This document shows positions 50,929-59,720 of a DNA stretch of 64,000 nt, piece after piece; positions within the stretch are counted from its first letter, which is position 1; every line of letters starts with the position of its first letter. The stretch covers positions 1,302,001 to 1,366,000 of the forward strand of contig NZ_QCXY01000001.1 in the NCBI RefSeq assembly GCF_003347495.1, read 5' to 3'. The translations under genes were made by a program, and so were the position numbers. Origin of the DNA: Pleomorphovibrio marinus (GTDB taxonomy: Bacteria > Bacteroidota > Bacteroidia > Cytophagales > Cyclobacteriaceae). The notes under the pieces are model-generated. The model searched no databases. It had not been told where the DNA came from and saw nothing but the letters and a program-made list of their open reading frames with translations.

Positions 50929-51156
50929 ATGTGGAAAGAACAAGACAACCAACTTCAAAAAACTTTTGAATTCGATGATTTTACAGAAGCCTTCGCTTTC
51001 ATGACAAGAGTGGCATTTCTAGCCGAAAAGCAGCAGCACCATCCGGATTGGAGCAATGTGTACAACAAGGTTTCCATTCACCTATCCACCCATGATGAAG
51101 GCAATAAAGTTACCCAAAAAGACAGGGACTTAGCTAAGGCAATAGATGAAATCTAA
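50929..51156 (+). CDS. 4a-hydroxytetrahydrobiopterin dehydratase (short form)
   Basis: 75 residues, about 20 fewer than common PCD enzymes because the N-terminus is reduced; short forms are frequent in Bacteroidota. The active-site signature [16 protein letters not shown] is intact, and [20 protein letters not shown] precedes it. It dehydrates the pterin carbinolamine formed by aromatic amino acid hydroxylases, or serves in molybdopterin-related chemistry. The stop overlaps the rsmI start (TAATG). Confidence 0.88.
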   Translation: MWKEQDNQLQKTFEFDDFTEAFAFMTRVAFLAEKQQHHPDWSNVYNKVSIHLSTHDEGNKVTQKDRDLAKAIDEI

Positions 51157-51842
51157 TGGGCAGTAGTTCTCCCGTGCATTTGTATTTGGTCCCAACACCG
51201 ATAGGGAACTTGGAGGATATGACCTACAGGGGAGTGTCCATTCTTAATGAGGTGGACGTAATACTTGCCGAGGACACCAGAACCAGCGGGAAATTGCTCA
51301 AACATTATCAGATCAGAAAACCCCTTCAAAGTTACCATATATTCAATGAACACCAGACGGTGGAAAGGCTGGTGCAGAGGATGATAGAAGGGGAGGTAAT
51401 GGCGCTGGTGACGGATGCAGGTACTCCGGGAATCTCCGACCCTGGTTTTTTATTGGTGAGAGCAGCACAGGTGGCCGGTTTAAATGTAAGTTGTTTGCCG
51501 GGTGCAACTGCTTTCGTTCCTGCTCTGGTGAATTCCGGTCTCCCCAATGACAAATTTGTTTTTGAAGGGTTCCTTCCCCATAAAAAAGGGAGAAAAACCC
51601 GGTTGGAGTTCCTAGCCCACGAGGAGAGGACCATGTTATTCTACGAATCTCCCCATCGGCTACTTAAAACCCTTACCCAGATGAAAGATTTTTTTGGTGA
51701 GGACAGGATGGCCTGTGTAAGTAGGGAGCTCACCAAGATTCATGAAGAAAATGTGAGGGGTTCATTGAATGATTTAATTGCTTATTATGAAACCAATACC
51801 TTAAAGGGAGAAATAGTGTTAATTGTCGCTGGAAAAAAATAA
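51156..51842 (+). CDS. rsmI: 16S rRNA (cytidine1402-2'-O)-methyltransferase RsmI
   Basis: 228 residues. Signatures are LYLVPTPIGNLEDMTYRGV, ILAEDTRTSGKLL, LVTDAGTPGISDPGF and VFEGFLPHKKGRKTRLEFL, typical of the SAM-dependent tetrapyrrole-methylase-fold RsmI. It methylates the ribose of C1402 in the ribosomal decoding centre. The start overlaps the preceding stop by one base, and suhB follows after one base, so the run is tightly coupled. Confidence 0.95.
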   Translation: MGSSSPVHLYLVPTPIGNLEDMTYRGVSILNEVDVILAEDTRTSGKLLKHYQIRKPLQSYHIFNEHQTVERLVQRMIEGEVMALVTDAGTPGISDPGFLLVRAAQVAGLNVSCLPGATAFVPALVNSGLPNDKFVFEGFLPHKKGRKTRLEFLAHEERTMLFYESPHRLLKTLTQMKDFFGEDRMACVSRELTKIHEENVRGSLNDLIAYYETNTLKGEIVLIVAGKK

Positions 51843-51843
51843 C

Positions 51844-52638
51844 ATGGATTTAAAAGAAATTGCAAATGCTACCTGTAAGATTGCTAAAAAAGCAGGAGCT
51901 TTTATCAGGAAGGAAAAACAAGGTTTCAGCCTTGCCAATGTGGAGCTGAAAGGCTTTAATGACTTGGTATCCTATGTGGACAAAGAGGCTGAAAAAATAA
52001 TCGTTTCAGAGCTCAGTACATTATTACCCCAAGCAGGGTTTATTACTGAAGAGGGAACCGAAAGTGACCCAAACCAGGAATATACTTGGATTGTGGATCC
52101 CTTGGACGGGACCACCAACTTTGTGCATGGGATTCCCATATTTGCTGTTTCTATCGCATTAGCCAAGGGCGAAAAAATCGTAGCCGGAGTGGTATATGAG
52201 GTAAACCTGGACGAGTGTTTTTATGCTTATGAGGGAGGCGGGGCTTTTTGTAATAATGACCCCATCCAGGTAAGCTTTGTACGCAATATTTCAGAAAGCC
52301 TAATTGCACATGGCTTTCCCTATGATGATGGGGGGAAAATGGGTGAATACCTTCAGTTTTTACAACACCTACTCAAAAACTCCCATGGCCTGAGAAGGCT
52401 TGGCAGTGCTGCAGTGGATCTTTGTTATGTTGCTTGCGGCAGGGCTGAGGGCTATTTTGAATATAACCTTCAGTCCTATGATGTGGCTGCTGGTGCTTTG
52501 ATTGTAAAAGAGGCAGGAGGTAAGGTAAGTGACTTTAGTGGCGGAGATGACTTTATTTTCGGTGGACAAATTCTGTCTACAAATGGCAGTATCCATGAAG
52601 AACTTAGAGCGTCTCTGAATCACTATTTTACTTTATAA
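51844..52638 (+). CDS. suhB: inositol monophosphatase family protein
   Basis: 264 residues from the ATG at 51844; the frame is open further up inside rsmI but the family starts here. The metal and phosphate motifs are FITEEGTE and WIVDPLDGTTNFVHGIP, then SYDVAAGALIVKEAGG. It hydrolyses inositol 1-phosphate or related sugar phosphates; SuhB also acts in rRNA transcription in some bacteria. It is one base after rsmI and 8 bases before sdaA. Confidence 0.93.
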   Translation: MDLKEIANATCKIAKKAGAFIRKEKQGFSLANVELKGFNDLVSYVDKEAEKIIVSELSTLLPQAGFITEEGTESDPNQEYTWIVDPLDGTTNFVHGIPIFAVSIALAKGEKIVAGVVYEVNLDECFYAYEGGGAFCNNDPIQVSFVRNISESLIAHGFPYDDGGKMGEYLQFLQHLLKNSHGLRRLGSAAVDLCYVACGRAEGYFEYNLQSYDVAAGALIVKEAGGKVSDFSGGDDFIFGGQILSTNGSIHEELRASLNHYFTL

Positions 52639-52646
52639 TAGTAAGC

Positions 52647-54059
52647 ATGGCAGGTATTTCTGTTTTTGATATGCTAAAAGTGGGTGTAGGCCCATCCAGC
52701 TCCCATACTCTGGGGCCGTGGAAAGCCTGTCAACGTTTTTTGGATGAGTTGAACCCTTCCCTTCTCCAAAGTGTAAAAAAAGTGAAAATAGTGCTTTATG
52801 GGTCCCTTTCACTTACAGGAAAAGGTCATGCCACCGATAAAGCCGTAATGTTAGGACTAAGTGGAACGGATCCAGTTACCTTGCCTATTCATGCAATCAC
52901 CAAACTCATATCCAAAATTAAGGAGGAAAAGCAATTGATATTGGGGGGAAAGCACCCTATACCTTTTGATCCTTTGATCGATATTGTATTTGAGAAGGAA
53001 TCGCTGGATTATCATGCAAATGGATTAAGGGTTATGGCATGGGTTGGGAATGAGGAAATAAGTGCAACCTATTATTCCATAGGTGGTGGATTCGTCCAGA
53101 AGGAGGGGGAAACAGTTGCTCCCGGCCTAGATGCTGGAATTTTTCCCTTTCCGATTGAAAGGGCTAACCAAATACTCGCATATTGTAACAAGGAGGGGAA
53201 GAAGATATCGGATATCGTGTTGATGAATGAACTGGCCATCAGAAGGCCTAAAGATTTGGGAGATGGGCTTGAAAAAATTTGGCAGGTGATGTTGGAGAGC
53301 ATGTACAAAGGCTGCCATTCGGAGGGATACTTGCCGGGGGGCCTGGAGGTAAAAAGGAGGGCTTTCGACCTACATGAAAGGCTTATGCCACAAAAAACCT
53401 ATGTGGATGCACCTACATGGTTAGGAGCTATTCGCAATACCAGCGTGCAGTTCAGGGAAGTCTTGAAATGGGTAAGTAGCTTCGCCTTGGCCGTGAACGA
53501 AGAAAATGCAGCTATGGGTAGGGTAGTGACAGCTCCCACCAATGGAAGTGCCGGGGTTGTTCCTGCCGTATTGATGTACTACTTGACGATAGAAAACCAC
53601 CAAGCAGGAATGGAGCAAATTCGCGAATATTTGATGGTGGCATCTGAAATAGGTTCCCTTTTCAAGAAGGGAGCAACCATATCCGCAGCTATGGGAGGAT
53701 GTCAAGCTGAAATTGGGGTTTCCAGTGCTATGGCCGCGGCAGGTTTGTGTGAATTGATGGGTGGTACTCCTGGACAGGTGCTTATCGCTGCGGAAATTGC
53801 AATGGAACATCACCTGGGCCTTACCTGTGACCCCATAAGAGGGCTCGTACAGGTGCCATGTATAGAGCGGAATACCATGGGGGCTATAAAGGCTATAAGT
53901 GCCGCTGAACTTGCCCTAGAGACGGATGAAAAACATACCAAGGTATCCTTGGATAATGTCATTCAGACCATGTGGGAAACCGCAAAGGATATGAACGGAA
54001 AATATAAGGAAACGAGTACCGGAGGTTTGGCATTGACCGTCAACTGGGTAGATTGCTAA
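52647..54059 (+). CDS. sdaA: L-serine ammonia-lyase, iron-sulfur type (single chain)
   Basis: 470 residues. The N-terminal domain begins [20 protein letters not shown], followed by the beta-domain and the alpha-domain with [37 protein letters not shown] and [18 protein letters not shown]. Conserved cysteines in the last two segments bind the [4Fe-4S] cluster. It converts L-serine to pyruvate and ammonia. It is the last gene of the rightward run and sits convergent to the crt operon. No clear terminator is visible. Confidence 0.95.
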   Translation: MAGISVFDMLKVGVGPSSSHTLGPWKACQRFLDELNPSLLQSVKKVKIVLYGSLSLTGKGHATDKAVMLGLSGTDPVTLPIHAITKLISKIKEEKQLILGGKHPIPFDPLIDIVFEKESLDYHANGLRVMAWVGNEEISATYYSIGGGFVQKEGETVAPGLDAGIFPFPIERANQILAYCNKEGKKISDIVLMNELAIRRPKDLGDGLEKIWQVMLESMYKGCHSEGYLPGGLEVKRRAFDLHERLMPQKTYVDAPTWLGAIRNTSVQFREVLKWVSSFALAVNEENAAMGRVVTAPTNGSAGVVPAVLMYYLTIENHQAGMEQIREYLMVASEIGSLFKKGATISAAMGGCQAEIGVSSAMAAAGLCELMGGTPGQVLIAAEIAMEHHLGLTCDPIRGLVQVPCIERNTMGAIKAISAAELALETDEKHTKVSLDNVIQTMWETAKDMNGKYKETSTGGLALTVNWVDC

Positions 54060-54095
54060 AGAAGTAAGGACCAAAGTTTTTTAAGAATCTCAACC

Positions 54096-54239
54096 TTATC
54101 CATTGTTATCCCCAAATTTTGTGGATAAAAAAGACCCTCCGCCAAAGCAGTCTGGTTCTACTGTGGGTGAATTGACAGATATAAGGGCACCAATCTCCCC
54201 ATAATTGTTCAGGATTCTATAGTCTCCATTGGCTCTAGA
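54096..54239 (-). pseudogene. possible gene remnant between sdaA and crtW
   Basis: On the minus strand, 47 codons between two stops read ANGDYRILNNYGEIGALISV, then NSPTVEPDCFGGGSFLSTKF. The composition is protein-like (Gly, Asn and aromatic residues, with one Cys) but no start codon precedes it. It may be the tail of a lost gene; chance openness cannot be excluded. Nothing else is seen in this 210-base gap. Confidence 0.25.
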
Positions 54240-54269
54240 TTACCCAAAAAGGAGACTCAGTCAATCAAA

Positions 54270-55007
54270 TTAGATAGCTTGAGTACCTTGACTATTCTTT
54301 TCCTTAATCTTCCAAAGCCTCCACCAAGGGGTATTCGGTGCATCGTGGTGCTCGTAATGGTATCCAAAAAAATAACAGCTCAGGAAAGCCCACAAATGAT
54401 TTTCATGCTGAGATCCGGAGTGGTGCTTGTTGTTATTTTCCCCTTTATGGGGTAGATAAGTCCCAAAGTAAAAGAGTTGAAGGGTCGATAGAATGGCAGG
54501 GAGCATCCAGAAAAATATAAGGTTTTCCTGGGGGAGAAAAAGCTTTAATAAGTTGAAGGTAAGAGCCATAAGAAGCACTTGCCAGAAGTTGACATAGGTA
54601 GTAATAAATGAAAAATACCAAGGAAAAAACCGCCCACTGTGGTGAAAATCTGGGTCTTTATCCGTAGCAACAAATTTATGGTGTTCATGGTGTTTAGGAA
54701 ATAGTTTCCAGTAAAAGTTGTAGGAAAAGAGAATAGCAGACACCCATCCTATTCCGTGGTTCAATTTTTTATTGCTAGAGACAACGCCATGCATGGCGTC
54801 ATGGGCGGTGATGAATAGCCCGGTATAAAGGTGGGTTTGGATTACAATACCAAGATAGGTCAGCGGGTTGGTCCACGAAAAATTCATGCCCAATAAAAAA
54901 ACAAGACTTATCCACCAAGCCGTAATAACTGCAAGGGAAATGAGCAGACCCTTAGGGTCAATATTTTTGGATAGGGAATAAGCTTTTGTCATGATAACAG
55001 AAAACAA
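54270..55007 (-). CDS. crtW: beta-carotene ketolase (CrtW type)
   Basis: 245 residues, four membrane segments. The histidine boxes of the membrane di-iron family are present: FITAHDAMHG, FPKHHEHHKF, DPDFHHSG, FYFGTYLPHKG and FGYHYEHHDAP, in the arrangement of CrtW enzymes and not of fatty-acid desaturases. It adds keto groups to the beta-ring at C4, giving echinenone- or flexixanthin-like pigments. It is the last gene of the carotenoid operon, 25 bases after ispH. The ATG at 54992 is an alternative start. Confidence 0.88.
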   Translation of the reverse strand: MFSVIMTKAYSLSKNIDPKGLLISLAVITAWWISLVFLLGMNFSWTNPLTYLGIVIQTHLYTGLFITAHDAMHGVVSSNKKLNHGIGWVSAILFSYNFYWKLFPKHHEHHKFVATDKDPDFHHSGRFFPWYFSFITTYVNFWQVLLMALTFNLLKLFLPQENLIFFWMLPAILSTLQLFYFGTYLPHKGENNNKHHSGSQHENHLWAFLSCYFFGYHYEHHDAPNTPWWRLWKIKEKNSQGTQAI

Positions 55008-55032
55008 ACTCCATTAAAAAAACATTCAAAAA

Positions 55033-55878
55033 TCAAAAGCTGAGCAGTCTTTCCCTAACTTGCTCCATCAACCACATGGGTGTGGAGGTGGCGCCGCAAA
55101 CCCCGACAGACTGATTTTCACCAAACCAGTTTGGGTTTACCTCTTCTGGATTGGAGACGAAGTAAGTCTGGGGGTTTTTCTCTTTGCAAACGTTGTACAA
55201 TACTTTTCCATTGGAGGATTTTGTGCCACTCACAAAAACGATATGGTCGAACTTAGCCGCAAAATCCCTAAGCTCCTTGTCTCTATTGGATACCTGACGA
55301 CATATTGTATCATTGGTATTAATGGTGATACCGTTTTCCTTGAGCACCTCGTTGATTTCGTAGAATTTATCCGTGCTTTTGGTGGTTTGACTGTATAAGG
55401 TGATTTCTTTCGGTAAGGAGGGAATATCCAACTCACTGATATCTTGAAAGACAACCGCTTTATTCTGGGTTTGGCCAAGCAATCCAATCACCTCGGCATG
55501 ACCATGCTTGCCATAAATATAAATCTTTTCTTCTTTGTCAAAAGAGTTTTTAATTCTGTTTTGGAGTTTAAGTACCACGGGGCATGAAGCATCAATAAGG
55601 GTCAAGTTGTTTTTGATAGCCAGTTCATAGGTGGAAGGAGGCTCTCCATGGGCTCTGATCAGCACTTTTTCGTCCTTCAACTTCCCTAGTTCTTCATGGT
55701 CAATGATGATAAGTCCTTTGCTGGTAAGTCTTTTTACCTCCTCGTCATTGTGCACGATATCTCCGAGGCAGTACAAATTTCCTGTCTCGTCCAATATTTC
55801 TTCCGCCATTTCTATGGCATAAACTACACCGAAGCAGAAACCTGAATTGTTGTCTATATCTACACGCAGATTTAACAT
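55033..55878 (-). CDS. ispH: 4-hydroxy-3-methylbut-2-enyl diphosphate reductase
   Basis: 281 residues. The three cysteines of the iron-sulfur cluster are C15 (NSGFCFGV), C99 (DASCPVV) and C193 (DTICRQVSNR). Substrate histidines are in DIVHNDEEV and RAHGEPPS. It makes IPP and DMAPP, the last step of the MEP pathway. Here it lies inside the carotenoid operon, between crtYcd and crtW, so precursor supply is tied to pigment synthesis. Confidence 0.95.
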   Translation of the reverse strand: MLNLRVDIDNNSGFCFGVVYAIEMAEEILDETGNLYCLGDIVHNDEEVKRLTSKGLIIIDHEELGKLKDEKVLIRAHGEPPSTYELAIKNNLTLIDASCPVVLKLQNRIKNSFDKEEKIYIYGKHGHAEVIGLLGQTQNKAVVFQDISELDIPSLPKEITLYSQTTKSTDKFYEINEVLKENGITINTNDTICRQVSNRDKELRDFAAKFDHIVFVSGTKSSNGKVLYNVCKEKNPQTYFVSNPEEVNPNWFGENQSVGVCGATSTPMWLMEQVRERLLSF

Positions 55879-55896
55879 ACCCTATAAACTTCCACT

Positions 55897-56595
55897 TTAG
55901 TGAATTGTTTTGCTTTCTCTGATTTTTTCATAAATGGTTTGAACCATCAGAAGCATTCCCAAATTATAAACACTATCTTCTATCGGAACTGTTCCAATTC
56001 TTATGGAAAGGTTCTCTTCATTGTTGTACCAAACAATGGACTCGTCGATCCAAGAACCTGTGAGAATGCCATTCACGAGCATGAAAGGGATTAATGTCAC
56101 TAGATAGGACAGGAAGAAGCGACCAAAATATTTATTTCGAAAGAGCAATAAATGAATGGCTAAGACTACTGCGGTAAAGATAAAACTCACCCCAGTGTAC
56201 CATTTATCCAGGTGTGCCACCCCAACTATAAGGCACATGCCAATAAGTAGGAATAATAGCGGTAGGGAAATAGATTTTAAAATGTCCTTTTTGACAAAAT
56301 AATTTAACACCTCGTAGATGAAGATGCAGGCGAAAGGAACTATTAGGAAAAATGCCCATTCTTCAATGGGAAGGCTTAAGAAATAGATTCCCAAAATATA
56401 GCGAGGGTTAAAGCCCCAAATGCCCATTTCTGTGAACAAATGGTCCCAAACTATAAAAACCAGTGCCATGGCAAGAATTGCAGGAAACAATGCATACCAC
56501 TGTTTGTGGTATTGTATCCGGTGCTCGAAAGATTGAGCAAGGGGGTAAGACACGGTGAAAAGCATCAATCCCAAATAATAGTATGGTTTGGGCAT
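55897..56595 (-). CDS. crtY: lycopene cyclase, fused CrtYc-CrtYd type
   Basis: 232 residues, six or seven membrane segments. It contains two copies of the cyclase signature, PIEEWAFFLIVP (about residues 76-87) and PIEDSVYNLGML (about residues 205-216), one per half, as in fused CrtYcd proteins of Bacteroidota and fungi. It cyclises the ends of lycopene to beta-rings. It overlaps crtB by one base and is followed by ispH after 18 bases. Confidence 0.88.
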   Translation of the reverse strand: MPKPYYYLGLMLFTVSYPLAQSFEHRIQYHKQWYALFPAILAMALVFIVWDHLFTEMGIWGFNPRYILGIYFLSLPIEEWAFFLIVPFACIFIYEVLNYFVKKDILKSISLPLLFLLIGMCLIVGVAHLDKWYTGVSFIFTAVVLAIHLLLFRNKYFGRFFLSYLVTLIPFMLVNGILTGSWIDESIVWYNNEENLSIRIGTVPIEDSVYNLGMLLMVQTIYEKIRESKTIH

Positions 56596-57437
56596 TAACC
56601 TATTCCCAGTTTAAATCCAAAATAGGTGCTTACCAAAAGTGAAAATTTTCTCGCATTGGGAATCCTTATCCTTTTTTGGGTAATGGTTTCCGGTGGTAGG
56701 CCCTTTATTTTAAAAAATAGTTTTAAATAATAGAGGTATGCTATCTTTACGCCCATCTTAGCTCCAGAAGGCAGTTGGTTGATGCCAATCAGGGCTTCGT
56801 CAAAATCTTTCTGGATGTCGGATTCAATATTTTTTTTGATTGCCAGGTTAAAATGCTTAAAGTCTACTCCCGGGAAATACACCCTTCCCCTATCTTCGTA
56901 ATCACTTTTTAGATCCCTCAAGAAATTAACTTTCTGAAAAGCTGCGCCCAATTTACATGCAGGAGATTTCAGCTTCAGGTAATTTTTTTCATCACCTTCG
57001 CAAAACACTTTCAGACACATGAGGCCGACCACTTCTGCGGATCCGTAGATATACTCTTCGTAGCTTTTATCGTTGTACCTACTAACATCAAGATCCATTT
57101 CCATGCTATGAAGAAATGCACGAATGAGATCATGATCAATCCGATACCGATTTACTATCAACTGAAAAGCATGCAAAACAGGATTTAAACTGATTTGGTC
57201 TTTTATGGCCTCAAAAGTGGCCGTTTGGAAAGTTTTTAGAAGTATTTCCTTGTCATGGTCATGAAAGGTATCCACAATCTCGTCGGCATATCGGACAAAA
57301 CCATAGATGGCATAGATTGGGTCGTGAAACTTTTTGTCAAGGGTTTTAATGCCTAAAGTGAAGGAGGTACTGTATCTTTGGGTAATTAGCCGGCTACAGG
57401 CAAAAGTGGTTTCATCAAAAAGCTTTTTTGGATCCAT
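56595..57437 (-). CDS. crtB: phytoene synthase
   Basis: 280 residues. The aspartate-rich motifs are FVRYADEIVDTF and FLRDLKSDYEDRGRVYFP, binding magnesium and the diphosphates. It joins two geranylgeranyl diphosphates to phytoene. It lies 12 bases after crtI and overlaps crtY by one base (ATG shared with the next stop region). No geranylgeranyl diphosphate synthase is in the window. Confidence 0.95.
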   Translation of the reverse strand: MDPKKLFDETTFACSRLITQRYSTSFTLGIKTLDKKFHDPIYAIYGFVRYADEIVDTFHDHDKEILLKTFQTATFEAIKDQISLNPVLHAFQLIVNRYRIDHDLIRAFLHSMEMDLDVSRYNDKSYEEYIYGSAEVVGLMCLKVFCEGDEKNYLKLKSPACKLGAAFQKVNFLRDLKSDYEDRGRVYFPGVDFKHFNLAIKKNIESDIQKDFDEALIGINQLPSGAKMGVKIAYLYYLKLFFKIKGLPPETITQKRIRIPNARKFSLLVSTYFGFKLGIG

Positions 57438-57449
57438 CGCACATACAAT

Positions 57450-58943
57450 TTAATAAATTTTTTCCATACTATGTTCTTTTATCAATTCATTTGCCACCAC
57501 TCTGCCAGAAATTAAGGATGGTGGAACCCCAGGGCCTGGAACGGTAAGTTGTCCTGTATAATACAAGTTGGATACTTTTTTGTTTTTGAGGCTCGGCTTT
57601 AAGATTGCCGTCTGAGTAAGGGTATTGGCCAACCCATAGGCATTCCCTTTATAGGCATGGTAATCTGCCATGAAATTGGAATGGGCATAGGATCTTTTAT
57701 ACACTACATGTGGTCTAATTTCCTGATTCGTCAATTCCTCCAGACGGGTCATGATGATATGGTAATATTTTTCCCTAATTTCTTCATTGTCTTTTAATCC
57801 TGGAGCAAGCGGAATGAGTAGGAATAGGTTCTCTTTGCCTTCAGGAGCCACGGAAGGATCTGTCACTGATGGAGCAGACACATAAAAGAGTGGGTTTTCA
57901 GGCCACCTAGGACGGGTATAAATGGCATCTGCATGAGGCTCCAGCGGCTGGTCAAAGAACAAATTGTGGTGGAGTAGGTTTTTTAATTTTTTATCTATAC
58001 CCAAATAAAACAAAAGTGAGGAGGGCGCCATTACCCTTGAGTCCCAATAGCTGGGAGAATAATTGCTGTAGGCCTTTGGGATCAGGTTTTGATCAACATG
58101 ATGATAATCTGCGCCAGCTATTACGGCATCCACAGGAATATTCTCTCCATTGGACAATAGCACGCTCTTGGCCTTGTTATCTTGGATCTCTATGCTATTT
58201 ACCTCGGCGTTGTATTTAAAATGCACCCCTTTTTCTTCTGCTAAACTTACCATCCCTTCTATGATCTTATGCATTCCACCCATGGGATACCAGGTGCCCA
58301 GGGCAATATCTGCATAATTCATAAGGCTATATAAGGCTGGGATTTTTTCTGCTGTTTCTCCTAGAAAAAGCACAGGAAACTCCATTAATCGAATGATTTT
58401 TTCATGCTTGAAAAATTTCCTAACGTGGGAGGACATGGACTTAAAAAGGTCCAGCTTCAAAGCATCAAATAATAGCCTGGGTTTGGCAAATTCCATTAAA
58501 GACCGGCTCGGCATGTTGACAAATTCTTGAATGCCTACTTGGTATTTGTACTTGGCTTGTGCCAAAAACTCCTCCAATTTTTCCGCAGCACCTTTTTCAA
58601 TTCCTTCAAGTAGGGATTTGAATTCATCCAGCTTAGCGGGAATGTTTAAAAACTCCCCTTCCCCATAAATAACCGCATAGGAAGGGTCCAATCGAATCAG
58701 ATCATAATAGTCTGAGGTTTTCTTCCCAAAACTTTCAAAATATTGGTCAAATATATCCGGCATCCAGTACCAACTAGGTCCCATGTCAAAAACAAAACCC
58801 TCGGCGGCGAACTTTCTGGCTCTGCCTCCGGGGGTACTATTTTTCTCTAAAATTGTAACCTTATATCCTTTATCAGCAAGATGCGTTGCGGCGGAAATCC
58901 CTGCGAACCCAGCTCCAATTACCACCACATGTTTTAATGGCAT
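57450..58943 (-). CDS. crtI: phytoene desaturase
   Basis: 497 residues. The N-terminal FAD motif is VVIGAGFAGISAATHLADKG followed by LEKNSTPGGRARKF. The C-terminal LYYTGQLTVPGPGVPPSLISG is the carotenoid-desaturase signature. It introduces double bases into phytoene to give lycopene, using FAD. It starts one base after the sigma-factor gene and leads the biosynthetic genes. Confidence 0.95.
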   Translation of the reverse strand: MPLKHVVVIGAGFAGISAATHLADKGYKVTILEKNSTPGGRARKFAAEGFVFDMGPSWYWMPDIFDQYFESFGKKTSDYYDLIRLDPSYAVIYGEGEFLNIPAKLDEFKSLLEGIEKGAAEKLEEFLAQAKYKYQVGIQEFVNMPSRSLMEFAKPRLLFDALKLDLFKSMSSHVRKFFKHEKIIRLMEFPVLFLGETAEKIPALYSLMNYADIALGTWYPMGGMHKIIEGMVSLAEEKGVHFKYNAEVNSIEIQDNKAKSVLLSNGENIPVDAVIAGADYHHVDQNLIPKAYSNYSPSYWDSRVMAPSSLLFYLGIDKKLKNLLHHNLFFDQPLEPHADAIYTRPRWPENPLFYVSAPSVTDPSVAPEGKENLFLLIPLAPGLKDNEEIREKYYHIIMTRLEELTNQEIRPHVVYKRSYAHSNFMADYHAYKGNAYGLANTLTQTAILKPSLKNKKVSNLYYTGQLTVPGPGVPPSLISGRVVANELIKEHSMEKIY

Positions 58944-58944
58944 A

Positions 58945-59457
58945 CTAGTTATTAGTTTGGTACACGCTAAGCTCGTCTTTTAATAGCTTCCTTGCAATAT
59001 GTATTCTGTTTTTTACAGTCCCTATGGGAATATTTAATTTTTCGGCAATTTCATGGTATTTGAACCCACGGAAGTGCATCATGAAGGGATCTTTGTAAAC
59101 ATCGTCTAAGCTATTAATAGCCTTGCTGATGTCCTTCATCGCAAATTCCCCATAAGCGTCATTTTCGATTACTACAGAGCCAGAGTTGATAAAGTGAAGA
59201 TTGTCAGAAGTATCCACAAAGGTTCCTCTTCTTACCATACGCTGGTAATTGGTAATAAAGGTATTCTTCATGATGGTATATAACCAAGCTTTGAGGTTTG
59301 TCCCATCTGTAAACTTGTCCTTGTTAGTGAAAGCTTTCACCATGGTGTCTTGCAAGAGATCATTGGCATCGTCCATATCTCTGGTAAGCTTTAGGGCGAA
59401 GGGCTTCAGGGATTTTGTGAGTTTGTTGAGAGAGTAGCTAAATTCTAAAGTTGTCAT
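58945..59457 (-). CDS. ECF-type RNA polymerase sigma factor at the head of the carotenoid operon
   Basis: 170 residues. Region 2 is LTRDMDDANDLLQDTMVKAF followed by LKAWLYTIMKNTFITNYQR, and region 4 is HEIAEKLNIPIGTVKNRIHI. It is the first gene of the operon and ends one base before crtI, so sigma and pigment genes share a transcript. No anti-sigma factor is next to it. The sequence is of the type often found before crtI in Cytophagales. Control of crt genes by this factor, perhaps by light or oxidative stress, is inferred from position. Confidence 0.88.
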   Translation of the reverse strand: MTTLEFSYSLNKLTKSLKPFALKLTRDMDDANDLLQDTMVKAFTNKDKFTDGTNLKAWLYTIMKNTFITNYQRMVRRGTFVDTSDNLHFINSGSVVIENDAYGEFAMKDISKAINSLDDVYKDPFMMHFRGFKYHEIAEKLNIPIGTVKNRIHIARKLLKDELSVYQTNN

Positions 59458-59477
59458 GGTTTTGTTTTTTGTTTAAT

Positions 59478-59508
59478 CAAATGTATATAATGTTAAACAA
59501 TAAACCAA
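59478..59508 (-). promoter_or_regulatory. promoter of the sigma-crt operon
   Basis: On the minus strand TTG (59508-59506), a 20-base spacer and TACATTTG (59485-59478) match the TTTG / TAnnTTTG pattern of the main Bacteroidota sigma factor. It lies 20 bases before the sigma gene start, suggesting that the operon can be transcribed by the housekeeping sigma factor. Confidence 0.6.
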
Positions 59509-59572
59509 CACCTTTGTCTAACTTTTTTTTATAAAATTTAAACAAAAATGGAGATCGAAAGACAATTCAACC

Positions 59573-59609
59573 AAAAAAGCCTCTTTAAGTAGTTTAAAGA
59601 GGCTTTTTT
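59573..59609 (-). terminator. terminator after the D-amino-acid operon
   Basis: AAAAAAGCCTCTTTA and TTAAAGAGGCTTTTTT pair in a stem of about 13 bp with a small loop, A- and T-tracts on both sides. It ends leftward transcription of the dipeptidase operon about 110 bases past its stop. Confidence 0.9.
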
Positions 59610-59720
59610 GAAATATATAAATAAATAATTTTTTTTGCGAAAATGTAAGGTTGTTTAATAAATAAGAAAAAAAGTTAAAATTTATTCAGGAGGCGAAAAT
59701 CAGGAAAGCTACAGGAACGG

